Shown: positions 18,227 through 28,184, counted from the stretch's first letter. The stretch is 39,494 nt of DNA from an uncultured bacterium (GCA_949291375.1 CASEVI010000004.1:1-39494); one strand, 5' to 3'. Numbers and translations: made by a program. Notes: a model not told the origin generated them from the letters alone.

Positions 18227-20135
18227 AAACAACCAAAATAACGATTTATTTGATTCAATATTAAGAAAAGTAAATATTGTTGATATCGTTGGACATTATC
18301 TAAATTTAGAAAAAAAAGGACGTAATTATGTAGCTTTATGTCCTTTCCATGACGATAAACAATTAGGAAATTTTTCTGTTTCACCAGAAAAACAAGTTTT
18401 TAAGTGCTTTTCTTGTGGAAAGAGCGGTAATGCAATAGCTTTTGTAAAAGAAAAAGAAAGATGTTCATGGATTGAAGCAGCAAAAAAGGTTTGCGAAATT
18501 GCAAATATTGTTGAGCCAGGTTTAGAAAATTTTAAAGAAATAAAAAAAGATCCGAAAATTGAAAAAACTTTGCAAATTTTAAAAGATATATCAATTTTTT
18601 ATTCTTTATCACTATTTCAAAGCGATGAAGGGAAAGATGCATTAAATTATTTACATAATAGAGGGCTGAGTGATGATGTAATTCGTCACTTTGGAATTGG
18701 CTACGTATTAAAAGATGGCTCTAAAGTTATTGAATTTTTAACTAGAGAAAAAAAATATTCTTTAAAAGAGATAAGCGAAACTGGAATTATTGATTTAAAA
18801 AATAATATTATTAAAGATAAAAATTTTGGTCGAATTGCCTTTTTTATCAAAAATAGTAATGATGATGTTTGCGGATTTAGTTGTAGAATTTTTGGAGATA
18901 AAAAATCAGATGCAAAGTATGTAAATACTTCAAGTACAATTGTTTTTAATAAGTCTAAAATTTTATATAACTATTATGACGCAATAAGTGAAAGCGCTAA
19001 AGTTGGCTACGTCTATTTATTAGAAGGCTTTATGGATGTAATTGCTTGTTATAGAGCAAATATTAAAAGTGCAGTTGGATTAATGGGAACTTCTATAACT
19101 AAAGAACATTTAAAAATGTTAAAAGATTTAAAATGTGAAGTTAGATTATGTCTTGACTTAGATAAACCAGGACAAAATGCAATGTATAAAGCTTTTTCGC
19201 TATTAGAAAGTTATTCAATACCTTATCGAGTTGTTAATAATAATGTTGATTTTATTTATAAAGATAGCGATGAGATTATTGATCATTTAGGAAATGAAAA
19301 ATTAGTTTCTTTTTTATCTAATGTAACTGATAAATTAAATTGGCTTGTTACATATTTTAAGAAAAATTTAGATTTATCAATTTTAGAAAATAAAGAAACA
19401 ATGATTAAGTTCTTTGTACCTTTATTAAAAAATAATCCTGATTCTATTCTCGTTGATTCTTATATTAAGGAATTGGAAAAAGCGACTAATGTATCCTATA
19501 ACGTTATTAAAGATATGATTGATAAAGCTAAATTAGAAGTAAGCAACGAAGTCGATTATATTGATGTAGCTGATGATGATACTACTACAAATCACGAGGA
19601 AAATATCGATTTAAAAGTAAAATCAAAAAAAAGACAAAAAACTCGTGAACCTAAAATTATTAAATCCGAGCGTTTATTATTAAGTTACATGTTAAAAAAT
19701 GAAGAGGCATTTTCAATTTTTAGACAAAAAATGAATTCGTTTTATACGCCTATATTTAGTGAAATTTATGAATTAGTAAGCGACTATATAAAAGAAAAGA
19801 ATGATTTTGAATTAAATAAAGATAAATTAGATAAAATTGTTGATTCATCTTTGTTTGATAAAAAAGATGATTTAAAAATTGAAATCGAAAAAATATTTAC
19901 TTTAAAAAACTATGATTCTTATAGCAAAGATATAGTTGAAGAATTGATAGATAATATTAAATTTGAAAGAAATTTAATAAATATTAAAAAAAGTAATCAA
20001 GAATTACTTAAAAATAAAAACGGTAATAGCGATGAATATTTATTATCATTATTATCAAATTCTAAAAATAAAGTAGCAGCAACAACTGCTTCTGAAAGGG
20101 GAATTTATGGCAAAAACAGTAAAAAAATTGGATAA
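18210..20135 (+). CDS. dnaG: DNA primase DnaG
   Basis: Synthesises RNA primers for replication forks. The N-terminal zinc domain has CPFHDD and CFSCG (Cys-His-Cys-Cys). The Toprim catalytic core has LEGFMDVIA and [12 protein letters not shown] for Mg binding. A C-terminal region of about 150 residues corresponds to the DnaB helicase-binding domain. 641 residues is normal. The only in-frame start near the N-terminus is TTG at 18210, with AAAGGA at 18196-18201 as ribosome site, inside the end of glyS. It overlaps rpoD by 29 bases. The glyS-dnaG-rpoD order is the macromolecular-synthesis operon. Confidence 0.97.
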   Translation: MENLNKNNQNNDLFDSILRKVNIVDIVGHYLNLEKKGRNYVALCPFHDDKQLGNFSVSPEKQVFKCFSCGKSGNAIAFVKEKERCSWIEAAKKVCEIANIVEPGLENFKEIKKDPKIEKTLQILKDISIFYSLSLFQSDEGKDALNYLHNRGLSDDVIRHFGIGYVLKDGSKVIEFLTREKKYSLKEISETGIIDLKNNIIKDKNFGRIAFFIKNSNDDVCGFSCRIFGDKKSDAKYVNTSSTIVFNKSKILYNYYDAISESAKVGYVYLLEGFMDVIACYRANIKSAVGLMGTSITKEHLKMLKDLKCEVRLCLDLDKPGQNAMYKAFSLLESYSIPYRVVNNNVDFIYKDSDEIIDHLGNEKLVSFLSNVTDKLNWLVTYFKKNLDLSILENKETMIKFFVPLLKNNPDSILVDSYIKELEKATNVSYNVIKDMIDKAKLEVSNEVDYIDVADDDTTTNHEENIDLKVKSKKRQKTREPKIIKSERLLLSYMLKNEEAFSIFRQKMNSFYTPIFSEIYELVSDYIKEKNDFELNKDKLDKIVDSSLFDKKDDLKIEIEKIFTLKNYDSYSKDIVEELIDNIKFERNLINIKKSNQELLKNKNGNSDEYLLSLLSNSKNKVAATTASERGIYGKNSKKIG

Positions 20136-21375
20136 GGAACAACTTACTAAAGAAGTTGAAAAGATCGTAAAAAATAAGGGCGGTATCGATGAAGATTCTG
20201 AAGAAGAAAGAATTGAAACACTCGATCAAATTTTAAAAAGATTTTTAAAGGAAAATGCTGATACAAAAGAGATAGATCAAGATTTCTTTATCGAATCTAC
20301 TCGTAGGTTTGATTTATCTGATGATGACATTGATAAAATTTTCCAATATTTTACAAGTAATGGTTATACATTAGTTGGAGAAAGTAGTGGTGATGATATC
20401 GAATTCGATGAAGATTCTATGAAAGATATGGAAAATATGGATGAAATGGGCGATTTCGATGAAGATATTGATGGTGAAGATGTTGATGGATTAAATATCG
20501 ATGTCGATAATCTTGATTCATTTGTTTTAAATGATGTTAAAGTTAATGATAGCGTTAAATTATATTTAAAAGAAATCGGACGTGTTAAATTATTAAAAGC
20601 TGAAGATGAAAAAGAATTAGCGGTTCGTATTTTAAAAGGCGACCAAAAAGCTAAAAACGAACTAATTAATGCTAATTTGCGTTTAGTCGTTTCAATTGCT
20701 AAACATTATTTAGGTAGAGGTATGCCACTTTTAGATTTAATCGAAGAAGGAAATATGGGTTTAATGAAAGCTGTTGATAAATTCGATTATACTAAAGGTT
20801 TTAAATTTTCTACTTATGCAACTTGGTGGATTCGTCAAGCTATCACAAGAGCTATTGCTGATCAAGCAAGAACTATTAGAATCCCTGTTCATATGGTTGA
20901 AACTATTAATAAGATTACAAGAGTACAAAGACAATTAACTCAAGAATTAGGAAGAGAACCAACTCCTGAAGAAATTTCTGCTAAGATGAATGGTGCTATG
21001 TCTCCTGATAGAATTCGTGAAATTCAAAGAATTGCTCTTGAACCTGTTTCGTTAGAATCTCCAATTGGTGAAGAAGATGATTCTCATTTAGGAGATTTTG
21101 TCGAAGATAAAGAAAGTCTTTCACCAACAGAATTTACTTCTAAAACCATGTTAAGAGAAGCATTATATGATGTAATGAGTAATTTGACTGAAAGAGAAGA
21201 AAGAGTTTTAAAATTACGTTATGGACTTGATGATAATAAACCTAGAACATTAGAAGAAGTCGGAAAAGAATTTGGTGTTACTAGAGAAAGAATTCGTCAA
21301 ATTGAAGCAAAAGCAATTAAAAAATTAAAACACCCAACAAAACAAAAGAAGTTAGATGATTTTTCAGTTAATTAA
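20107..21375 (+). CDS. rpoD: Primary sigma factor RpoD/SigA
   Basis: Housekeeping sigma-70, 422 residues. An N-terminal region 1.1-like domain with an acidic stretch (Asp/Glu-rich, about 95-140) precedes regions 1.2 ([16 protein letters not shown]), 2.1-2.4 ([16 protein letters not shown] through [20 protein letters not shown]), 3 and the finger [12 protein letters not shown], and 4.2 ([18 protein letters not shown]). Region 2.4 residues for TATAAT and region 4.2 residues for TTGACA are conserved, matching the promoters in this window. GAAAGGGG upstream is the ribosome site; the gene overlaps dnaG by 29 bases. Confidence 0.98.
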   Translation: MAKTVKKLDKEQLTKEVEKIVKNKGGIDEDSEEERIETLDQILKRFLKENADTKEIDQDFFIESTRRFDLSDDDIDKIFQYFTSNGYTLVGESSGDDIEFDEDSMKDMENMDEMGDFDEDIDGEDVDGLNIDVDNLDSFVLNDVKVNDSVKLYLKEIGRVKLLKAEDEKELAVRILKGDQKAKNELINANLRLVVSIAKHYLGRGMPLLDLIEEGNMGLMKAVDKFDYTKGFKFSTYATWWIRQAITRAIADQARTIRIPVHMVETINKITRVQRQLTQELGREPTPEEISAKMNGAMSPDRIREIQRIALEPVSLESPIGEEDDSHLGDFVEDKESLSPTEFTSKTMLREALYDVMSNLTEREERVLKLRYGLDDNKPRTLEEVGKEFGVTRERIRQIEAKAIKKLKHPTKQKKLDDFSVN

Positions 21376-21392
21376 TAAAAGGTTATCTTATT

Positions 21393-22568
21393 ATGGAGAA
21401 ACAAATTGACACTTACATTGAAAATATTTTAACTAAAGATAGTTTAGACAAAAATGTTATTGATTCAATAGTATTATCTTTAAATGACTTAATTTATGAT
21501 GACAATGAAGAAAAAATAATTGATAAAGATGATTTTTATGATTGTTTAGATGATTATTCTTTAAAAGAATCGACAATTAAGAAAATTAAAGATATTTTAA
21601 CTAAAAATGGTTTTAAAATAGTTAATCATGAAGATGTTCCAATTAAAGATATAGATACTGATTTTGATGAAGAAGATGATGATAACAATGAGCACGAAAT
21701 AAATGATAGTCAGGTTTTTTCTTCAAAAGAAAAAACAACTGATGATATTCAGCAATATTTTAGAAATATTGGTAATAAAAAATTATTAACACAAAAAGAA
21801 GAGCTTGAACTTGGTAAAAGAATTAAAAACGGTGATGAAGAAGCTAAAAATGAATTAATTGAAGCTAATACTCGTTTGGTTGTTTCTATTGCAAAAAAAT
21901 ATATAAATAGAGGTGTTCCTATTCAAGATTTAATTCAAGAAGGAAATCTTGGATTAATTCGAGCAGCCGAAAAATTTGACTATAGGTTAAACAATAAATT
22001 TTCTACTTATGCAACTTGGTGGATTAGACAGGCCATCACAAAAGCTATAGCCGATCAAGCAAGAAATATTAGAATTCCAACTCATATAATTGATATTCTT
22101 AATAAGATTTCAAAAGCAAAAAATGAATTTCTACAAGAAAAGGGATATGACCCAACAGCCGAAGAAATTTATTTAAAATTAAATAAAACTATACCAATTG
22201 AGAAAATTGATGCTGCTTTACTTTTAGGAAAAGATACTATTTCTTTAGAAACTAATGTTGGAGATAACCAAGATTCACAATTAGGTGATTTTATTGAAGA
22301 TAAAAATGATGATTCTCCGAAAGATTTTACATCAAAAAACGACTTAAATATTTTATTAAAAGATGCTTTATGTACACTAGATGATCGTGAAAAAGAGATT
22401 ATCAAACTTCGTTATGGTTTAGAAGATGGTGAAGAACATACTTTAGCTGAAATTGGAAAAAAATATAATATTTCTAGAGAAAGAGTCCGCCAAATTGAAG
22501 CAAAAGCACTTTTTAAATTAAAGAAAAGTTTAAACGAGAAAAAAGTTTATGATAGCGAAGAGAATTAA
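21393..22568 (+). CDS. Second sigma-70 factor, rpoD paralogue
   Basis: 391-residue sigma factor 17 bases after rpoD. It carries all regions: a region 1.1-like N-terminus ([11 protein letters not shown] to LTKNGFKIV), an acidic linker, region 1.2 ([16 protein letters not shown]), 2.1-2.4 ([16 protein letters not shown] through [20 protein letters not shown]), finger [12 protein letters not shown], and 4.2 ([18 protein letters not shown]). The promoter-contact residues match those of RpoD, so both probably read similar -10/-35 boxes. Divergence elsewhere, for example in regions 3 and 4.1, indicates an old duplication rather than a recent copy. AAAAGG at 21377-21382 is a modest ribosome site. 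It could be a group 2 or second group 1 factor for a stress or growth state. Confidence 0.93.
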   Translation: MEKQIDTYIENILTKDSLDKNVIDSIVLSLNDLIYDDNEEKIIDKDDFYDCLDDYSLKESTIKKIKDILTKNGFKIVNHEDVPIKDIDTDFDEEDDDNNEHEINDSQVFSSKEKTTDDIQQYFRNIGNKKLLTQKEELELGKRIKNGDEEAKNELIEANTRLVVSIAKKYINRGVPIQDLIQEGNLGLIRAAEKFDYRLNNKFSTYATWWIRQAITKAIADQARNIRIPTHIIDILNKISKAKNEFLQEKGYDPTAEEIYLKLNKTIPIEKIDAALLLGKDTISLETNVGDNQDSQLGDFIEDKNDDSPKDFTSKNDLNILLKDALCTLDDREKEIIKLRYGLEDGEEHTLAEIGKKYNISRERVRQIEAKALFKLKKSLNEKKVYDSEEN

Positions 22569-23202
22569 AGAAATTGCCAATGTTATTGATCCAAATAATA
22601 AAGGCGTTTTCGATGTCGGGAGTGATCATGGCTATCTTTTAATAATTTTGCGAAATAAAAATAGTTCGATTAAATTAAAAGGTGTTGAAAATAAAATCGG
22701 TCCTTTTAATCACTTAAAAAAGAACGTGTCGTCTTTAAATATTAATGTTGCTTTATCCGATGGAATTGATGATTTAACTGATGAATATTCTTGCATCGTT
22801 CTTGCTGGAATGGGTTATAAAAATATCGTAGAAATTATTTCTAAACATTTGGATAAATTAAAATATATAAATCAAATTGTAATTGATTCGCACACAAATA
22901 TAGATTTATGTAGAAAATTTTTTATTGGGTTAGATTTCTATATTGATAATGAACTTATATTAAAAGAAAAAAATATTTATTACGAAATTATTTCTTTTAA
23001 AAAAGGATATAAACAATATAACGATAAAGAAATTCATTATGGCCCTATTTTATTAAAAGAAAAAAATGATGTTTTTAAAGAAAAATATATTGAAAGAAAT
23101 CGAAAAATAAATGAGATAATTTCAAAAATAAATGATAAAACTTCCGAAAAATATGTTTCTTTGATCGAAGAAAAAAGAATAAATGAAGAGGTTATTTTAT
23201 GA
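22549..23202 (+). CDS. trmK: tRNA m1A22 methyltransferase TrmK
   Basis: SAM-dependent methyltransferase for N1 of A22 in tRNA. The N-terminal Rossmann fold has [10 protein letters not shown] for SAM binding, then [10 protein letters not shown] and [15 protein letters not shown], followed by QIVIDSHTN. The C-terminal part is a helical coiled coil, as in the family. 217 residues is slightly short. The start overlaps the second sigma gene by 20 bases. The stop TGA is the only TGA stop seen in the window and overlaps the next ATG as ATGA. Confidence 0.93.
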   Translation: MIAKRIKEIANVIDPNNKGVFDVGSDHGYLLIILRNKNSSIKLKGVENKIGPFNHLKKNVSSLNINVALSDGIDDLTDEYSCIVLAGMGYKNIVEIISKHLDKLKYINQIVIDSHTNIDLCRKFFIGLDFYIDNELILKEKNIYYEIISFKKGYKQYNDKEIHYGPILLKEKNDVFKEKYIERNRKINEIISKINDKTSEKYVSLIEEKRINEEVIL

Positions 23203-23978
23203 ATACAAAAATCTTATTAAAAAAATTATCTAAAAATTTTCCTAAAAGTATAGCAAAAAAATATAATGATTTTGTCGGCCTACAATATGGAAAATTGAAG
23301 GAAGAAACAAAAACAATTTTACTTTGTTTAGATTTTGATTCAATCTCATTTAACGAGGCAAAAAAGATAATAGATTTTAAAAATATTGATTTAATAATTA
23401 CTCACCATCCATTTATATACGGAACTTTTAAAAAAGTATTAAAAAACGATTTAGTAAAAGCAAAACTTGTTAAAGAATTAGACGAATATAATGTGCCAAT
23501 ATATTCTTATCATACGAATTTTGATGAAGGAAATGAAGGAATGAATGATGCCCTAGCTAAAGAATTAGGCTTAAAAAATATTAAAAAATTAAACTCTATT
23601 CCAATGGCTAGAGGTGGAATATTAGATAAAGAAATAGACATTATATCTTTTGCAAAATATGCTAAAGAGAAATTAAATGTAAGTTATGGTGAACTTTTGA
23701 ATTATGGAAAGAAAAATATTAAAAGTGTTGCAATAATTGGCGGTGGTGGATGGCATTATTACTTAGATGCTAAAAATGAAAATTATGATATTTTTATAAG
23801 TGGAGATATTCCTCACCATGGAAGAAGAGGCGTTGTTTTAAATGAATATAATTATTTGAATTTGCCACATGAAATCGAAAGAATTTTTATGAAGCAAATG
23901 AAAAATATTCTTCTAAATATTGATAAAAATTTAAATATCATAGTTATTGATCATGAAAAATTACCAACACTTATTTAA
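23199..23978 (+). CDS. Nif3-like dinuclear metal protein
   Basis: Nif3/YqfO family, 259 residues, which binds two metal ions and has been linked to GTP cyclohydrolase-like activity without an established role. LIITHHPFIYG, SYHTNFDEGNEGMNDALAKE, GDIPHHGRRG and a late HEIERI hold the His, Asp and Glu metal ligands. The middle insertion found in Bacillus YqfO is absent. The start overlaps trmK by four bases (ATGA). The 3' end overlaps ispH on the other strand by 18 bases, and its terminator lies inside ispH. Confidence 0.9.
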   Translation: MNTKILLKKLSKNFPKSIAKKYNDFVGLQYGKLKEETKTILLCLDFDSISFNEAKKIIDFKNIDLIITHHPFIYGTFKKVLKNDLVKAKLVKELDEYNVPIYSYHTNFDEGNEGMNDALAKELGLKNIKKLNSIPMARGGILDKEIDIISFAKYAKEKLNVSYGELLNYGKKNIKSVAIIGGGGWHYYLDAKNENYDIFISGDIPHHGRRGVVLNEYNYLNLPHEIERIFMKQMKNILLNIDKNLNIIVIDHEKLPTLI

Positions 23979-24845
23979 TATTTCTATACACTTATTTACT
24001 TTATTTTTACTTGTTGAAGTTGCTGATAAAATAGCAACTTTTTTTATGTTTTTATTTAAAATTAAATTTTTTAAATCATCGATATTTGATATTAAGAATG
24101 CACTTTTATTTAAAAATTTAACATAATTGACGAGTTCATTTGCATTTGAACTATTTTTATCTCCAATTATTAAAAACAAATCATAATTATTAATATTTTT
24201 AGCAATTTGGTCGAATCTTAATTTTAATGCAGGACAAAAATTATCTATATATAAAAATTTTTCTTTGTAAGGAAGTTTAGAAATTATTTTTTTTAAAGGG
24301 TTTAAAGATATAGTAGATTGGTTAATAATAATCGAATCATGATTTTCAAAATTTATAGTTGATAAATCACAGTTTTTATCAATAAGTATAAGTTTTCGAT
24401 ATTTTTTAATAAAAGTTAATGATGATATGCATTCGATATGGTCTTTTTTTCCAAAATAATAAACATTATAATTTTGAAAGTCTTTTTTTGATAAATTTGA
24501 GTTAATTTTTGAAATTATTGGGCAAGTTCCATCAATATATTGGATATTATTTTTATCAAAAATTTTATTAATTTCTATATCATGTCCATGAGCCGAAAAA
24601 ATAAAAATCGTTTCCTTTATATCGTAATTTGAAATCATAGATAAAATTGTATCTTTAGAAGGAATTATATTTAAAATATTTATTTCATTTTCCTTTAATA
24701 AATCGTTTGTTTCTTTATTATGTATAAGTTCGCCTAAAATAACTATTTTCTTCTTTTTATAGTTTTCTTTTGTTTTTAATGCGATTGATATTGATCTTTC
24801 TACTCCCTTACAAAAGCCAATTGGTTCTAAAATTTCGATTTTCAT
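23961..24845 (-). CDS. ispH: 4-hydroxy-3-methylbut-2-enyl diphosphate reductase IspH
   Basis: Last enzyme of the MEP pathway: reduces HMBPP to IPP and DMAPP with an iron-sulfur cluster. The cluster cysteines are Cys12 in GFCKGVERSI, one in DGTCPII and one in DNFCPALKLR. Substrate residues appear in GELIHN, DHIE, NQSTIS and SSNANELV. 294 residues is normal. The ATG is preceded by an extended -10 (TGATAAAAT, minus strand) ending 6 bases upstream, with no ribosome site. It is convergent with nif3 (18-base overlap) and divergent from the DEAD-box gene. ispG lies further along on the same strand. Confidence 0.96.
   Translation of the reverse strand: MKIEILEPIGFCKGVERSISIALKTKENYKKKKIVILGELIHNKETNDLLKENEINILNIIPSKDTILSMISNYDIKETIFIFSAHGHDIEINKIFDKNNIQYIDGTCPIISKINSNLSKKDFQNYNVYYFGKKDHIECISSLTFIKKYRKLILIDKNCDLSTINFENHDSIIINQSTISLNPLKKIISKLPYKEKFLYIDNFCPALKLRFDQIAKNINNYDLFLIIGDKNSSNANELVNYVKFLNKSAFLISNIDDLKNLILNKNIKKVAILSATSTSKNKVNKCIEILNKCW
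24017..24045 (+). terminator. Plus-strand terminator of the glyS-nif3 operon, inside ispH
   Basis: AAGTTGCT (24017-24024), 8-base loop, AGCAACTT (24033-24040), then TTTTTTTA. It is a strong intrinsic terminator for the plus strand, 39 bases after the nif3 stop, but it lies in the coding sequence of the oppositely oriented ispH. Confidence 0.85.
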
Positions 24846-24851
24846 GGTAAA

Positions 24852-24860
24852 ATTTTATCA
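24852..24860 (-). promoter_or_regulatory. Leaderless-type promoter of ispH
   Basis: Minus strand: TG (24860-24859), one base, TAAAAT (24857-24852), then six bases to the ATG at 24845. There is no Shine-Dalgarno. CTGAAA 18 bases upstream may be the -35. It is divergent from the helicase promoter. Confidence 0.65.
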
Positions 24861-24863
24861 TTT

Positions 24864-24895
24864 TTGATGAAGATTTTTCAGCAATAATATAAAAT
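24864..24895 (+). promoter_or_regulatory. Leaderless-type promoter of the DEAD-box helicase gene
   Basis: TTGATG at 24864-24869, 18-base spacer, TATAAA at 24888-24893; an alternative -10, TAAAAT, lies at 24890-24895. The ATG follows after 7-9 bases without a Shine-Dalgarno. Confidence 0.65.
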
Positions 24896-24902
24896 AATTG
24901 TT

Positions 24903-26252
24903 ATGAAATTTGAGTCTTTTAATTTAAAAGCAGTTATTATCAAGGCTCTTCATACTTTAGGTTATGAAGAAGCAACTAATATTCAAGATATTGCTATTCC
25001 TAAAATTTTAAAAGGTGAAAACGTGATTGTTAAAAGCGAAACCGGAAGTGGAAAAACACATTCTTTTTTGATTCCTATTTTAAACAATCTAACTTTTGAT
25101 AAAGGGATAGAATCTTTAATTATTGTACCTACAAATGAACTTGCAATCCAAACTTATGAATTTTTTAAGGAATTTAAGAATTATTTTCCATCACTAGCAA
25201 TAAAACTTATTATTAACGGTGTTGGATTGAAAAAAGGCGAGCAACAACTTAAAACTAATTCACAAATTATTATCGCAACACCTACTAGACTTTCTTATAT
25301 TTTGGAAGATAAATCCATTAATCTTGAAAATTGTAAAACTTTAGTTCTTGATGAAGCAGACATGCTTGCTGAAACTGGGTTTTTTAATGATGTAGAAAAA
25401 GTTTTTCAAAAATTAAAATCACCACAAGTGGTTGTTTTAAGTGCAACAATATCTCAATCAGTACGTGATTTTTTAAGGAAAAATTTACCAAATGATTTGA
25501 TTATTGATGATAATAATAATTCTTTAAAAAATAAAATATCGCATTATTTTATTAACACAAAACATATTGATTTACTTGAATCAATTGATATTTTCTTAAA
25601 AAATAAAAATCCTTATCTTTTGTTTATCTTTGCAAATACAAAAAAAGAAGTTAACGACATCTATTTATTTTTAAAGAAAAGTAAGTATAAAGTTGGTACG
25701 ATTTCAGGAGAATTATCTTTAAGAGAAAGAAAAGCAATGCTAAGAAGGGCAAATAATAATGATTTTCAAATTTTGGTTTGCTCGGATTTAGCTTCTAGAG
25801 GAATTGATGTTAATGATGTTAGTGATGTTTTAAGTGTAAATATTCCAACTAATATTGAATATTATTTCCATCGTGCTGGAAGAACTGCTCGAAATGGTAA
25901 AGAAGGCAATTCTTATGTTTTTTATAATCATGATTTCATTGATAAAGTTAATCAATTAATTAATTTAGGTATTGAACCACACTACTTAAAAATCACTAAT
26001 AAAGAACTAGTTGTTGACCAAAAGCCTGACATAACTAAAAAAAGAGTTTATATTAATACTGAATTAGAAAAAGAAATTAATAAAGTTACTTCGCGTATCA
26101 AATCAAAAAATGTTAAACCAAATTATAAGAAAAAAGTACGTGTTGAAGCCGAAAAAGTTAAAAGAAAATATAAAAGAAAAATGATTAAAAAAGAAATTAG
26201 AAAAGTATTAGATAAAAAGTTTAAAGAAGAAGGTAAGAGAAATGGAAGATAA
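24903..26252 (+). CDS. DEAD-box RNA helicase (CshA/CshB-like)
   Basis: 449-residue ATP-dependent RNA helicase. Motifs in order: Q motif region ATNIQDIAIP, motif I SETGSGKT, PTNELA, motif II LDEADML, motif III SATIS, FANTKKE, SDLASRGIDV and motif VI HRAGRTARNGKEG. The C-terminal tail of about 60 residues is very basic and probably binds RNA. In Bacillus the cshB helicase sits beside nfo, as here. A -10 box ends 7-9 bases before the ATG and no ribosome site is visible. It overlaps nfo by 11 bases. Confidence 0.95.
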   Translation: MKFESFNLKAVIIKALHTLGYEEATNIQDIAIPKILKGENVIVKSETGSGKTHSFLIPILNNLTFDKGIESLIIVPTNELAIQTYEFFKEFKNYFPSLAIKLIINGVGLKKGEQQLKTNSQIIIATPTRLSYILEDKSINLENCKTLVLDEADMLAETGFFNDVEKVFQKLKSPQVVVLSATISQSVRDFLRKNLPNDLIIDDNNNSLKNKISHYFINTKHIDLLESIDIFLKNKNPYLLFIFANTKKEVNDIYLFLKKSKYKVGTISGELSLRERKAMLRRANNNDFQILVCSDLASRGIDVNDVSDVLSVNIPTNIEYYFHRAGRTARNGKEGNSYVFYNHDFIDKVNQLINLGIEPHYLKITNKELVVDQKPDITKKRVYINTELEKEINKVTSRIKSKNVKPNYKKKVRVEAEKVKRKYKRKMIKKEIRKVLDKKFKEEGKRNGR

Positions 26253-27135
26253 AATTTTATTAGGTTCTCATGTTAGTATGTCTGGCCCAGATTATTTTTT
26301 AGGAAGTGTAAAAGAAGCCCTTTCTTATGGAGAAAATGTTTTAATGTTTTATACTGGGGCTCCTCAAAATAATAAAAGAACTCCGACTGAAAAATGCAAG
26401 GTTGAAGAAGGAATAAAATTAGCTAAAGAAAATAATATGGATTTGGATAAATTTGTTTGCCATGCTCCTTATATGATAAATTTAGGAAATCCAGATGCAG
26501 ACAAATTTAAATTTTCAAAAGATTTTTTAAAATCAGAAATTTTACGTTGTGCTGATTTTAAATGCCACTTTTTAGTTTTGCATCCTGGGTTACATGTTCA
26601 TGCAGGCGAAGAAGTTGGTTTAAACAATATAATTCGTGGATTAAATGAAGTTTTAGAAGAAGTTAAAGACATTGATGTGATAATTTGTTTAGAAACGATG
26701 GCTGGCAAGGGCACTGAACTCGGCACAAGTTTTGAACAAATAAAAAAAGTTATTGACGGTGTTAAATATAAAGAAAAAATCGGAGTTTGTTTAGATACTT
26801 GTCATATTAATGATGCTGGATATATTGTTGATGATATTGATAATGTTTTAAATACTTTTGATTCAATCATTGGGTTAGATAGATTAAAAGTTATTCATTT
26901 AAATGATTCAAAAAACCCTTTAGGAGCACATAAAGATCGCCACGAAAACATTGGGTTTGGCGAAATTGGTTTTAATTCATTGATTAAATATGTTTATGAT
27001 CCACGTTTAAAAGATGTCCCTAAGATTTTAGAAACACCTTATGTAGAAAATAATCCTCCATATAAAGAAGAAATTGAAATGATAAAAAAGAAGGAATTTA
27101 ATCCTTCTTTGAAAGAAATTATTTCGACGAAATAG
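26242..27135 (+). CDS. nfo: Endonuclease IV (Nfo)
   Basis: Zinc-dependent AP endonuclease of base excision repair. The barrel shows LGSHVSM at the start, VCHAPYMINL, LHPGLHVHAG, ICLETMAGKG, GVCLDTCHINDAGY, VIHLNDSKNPLGAHKDRHENIGFG and ILETP, which supply the His, Glu and Asp ligands of the tri-zinc site. 297 residues is normal. AGAAGG lies shortly before the ATG within the helicase gene. Its last 17 bases overlap ispG on the opposite strand, and its C-terminal codons encode the ispG terminator. Confidence 0.97.
   Translation: MEDKILLGSHVSMSGPDYFLGSVKEALSYGENVLMFYTGAPQNNKRTPTEKCKVEEGIKLAKENNMDLDKFVCHAPYMINLGNPDADKFKFSKDFLKSEILRCADFKCHFLVLHPGLHVHAGEEVGLNNIIRGLNEVLEEVKDIDVIICLETMAGKGTELGTSFEQIKKVIDGVKYKEKIGVCLDTCHINDAGYIVDDIDNVLNTFDSIIGLDRLKVIHLNDSKNPLGAHKDRHENIGFGEIGFNSLIKYVYDPRLKDVPKILETPYVENNPPYKEEIEMIKKKEFNPSLKEIISTK
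27084..27110 (-). terminator. Terminator of ispG, inside the nfo coding sequence
   Basis: Minus strand: AAAGAAGGA (27110-27102), 6-base loop, TCCTTCTTT (27095-27087), with the T-run continuing to 27084 (six T). It starts 9 bases after the ispG stop. The same bases encode the last residues of Nfo (KKEFNPSL). Confidence 0.85.
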
Positions 27136-28177
27136 TTAATTTATTTATTTCTTTTATTAGTTCATCATATAAACTTTCTTCGTTAACTGTTTTAATAATT
27201 TTTTTGTTTTTAAAAATAATAAATTTCTTATCAGCGCCGGCAATTCCAATGTCGGCGTTTTTACTTTCTCCTATTCCATTAACAATACAACCCATAATAG
27301 CGATTTTTATATTAATATTATTATCTTCGAGATATTTTGTAATTTTTTGGGCAATATCTTTTAAATTTTTCACTTCGCATCTTCCACAAGTCGGACACGA
27401 AATAATTGTTGGATAATTCGGATAAAGATTTAAATCATGTAGCATTCTTTTAGCAGTAATTACTTCTAAAAGAGGATCTTTTGTTAAAGAAACACGAATT
27501 GTATTTCCAATTCCTTCCATTAATAATTTAGAAAGGCCGATAGTAGAACGAATAATTCCAATATCATCGAATCCACTTTCTGTGACGCCAATATGAAGTG
27601 GATATTGAGTCTTTTTTGATAATTTCTCATATATTTTAATAGTTTTTAAAGGTGAAGAAGATTTTATACTTATTACAATATTATAAAAATCATAACTTTC
27701 AAAAAAAGAAACAGCATTTAAAGCTAAATTAACAAGATCACTCATTGAATTTATATTTTTGCCATCAGGAGTAGTTGAGCCTTCGTTTAAACCAATCCTA
27801 ATTGCAACATTATATTCCTTAGCTTTTTTAATAATAGAGATTAACTTATTTTTTGGTGTGTTTATTGGATTAATTCGTATTTTATCTATTCCGTTTTCAA
27901 TAGCTAAAAGAGCTAGTTCATCACTAAAATGGATATCACCAACTAATGGAATGTTAATTTTTTCTTTTATTTTTCTAATTGCTAATGCATCTTCTTTATC
28001 TAAAATAGATACACGCATTAATGAAGCGCCGGCTTTTGTGCAACTATTAATTTCTTTAATAACTTCATCAACGTTAGAAGTTTTAATATCACACATTGAT
28101 TGAATTAATACTTTGTTATTTCCGCCAAGAGTAATATTACCAATTTTTACAATTTTTGTTTTTTCTCTTAATTTCAT
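27119..28177 (-). CDS. ispG: HMBPP synthase IspG (GcpE)
   Basis: Penultimate MEP-pathway enzyme, converting MEcPP to HMBPP with a 4Fe-4S cluster. The barrel begins VKIGNITLGGNNKVLIQSM, with LMRVSILD, PLVGDIHFS, KIRINP and RIGLNEGS. The cluster domain has ISCPTCGRCE and IMGCIVNGIGE, then ADIGIAGADKK. The frame is open to 28225, but ATG 28177 (352 aa) fits family length and has TATAAT ending 7 bases upstream. No ribosome site is visible. It is convergent with nfo (17-base overlap) and divergent from rpmG. Together with ispH it completes the last two steps to IPP. Confidence 0.96.
   Translation of the reverse strand: MKLREKTKIVKIGNITLGGNNKVLIQSMCDIKTSNVDEVIKEINSCTKAGASLMRVSILDKEDALAIRKIKEKINIPLVGDIHFSDELALLAIENGIDKIRINPINTPKNKLISIIKKAKEYNVAIRIGLNEGSTTPDGKNINSMSDLVNLALNAVSFFESYDFYNIVISIKSSSPLKTIKIYEKLSKKTQYPLHIGVTESGFDDIGIIRSTIGLSKLLMEGIGNTIRVSLTKDPLLEVITAKRMLHDLNLYPNYPTIISCPTCGRCEVKNLKDIAQKITKYLEDNNINIKIAIMGCIVNGIGESKNADIGIAGADKKFIIFKNKKIIKTVNEESLYDELIKEINKLTISSK
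27233..27262 (+). terminator. Plus-strand terminator-like hairpin of nfo, inside ispG
   Basis: AGCGCCGGCA (27233-27242), 7-base loop, TGTCGGCGTT (27250-27259, two G-T pairs), then T to 27262. It is GC-rich in an A+T-rich region and 98 bases after the nfo stop. It could also reflect coding for the conserved GIAGADK segment of IspG, so it is less certain than the ispG terminator. Confidence 0.5.
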
Positions 28178-28184
28178 CGGAATA

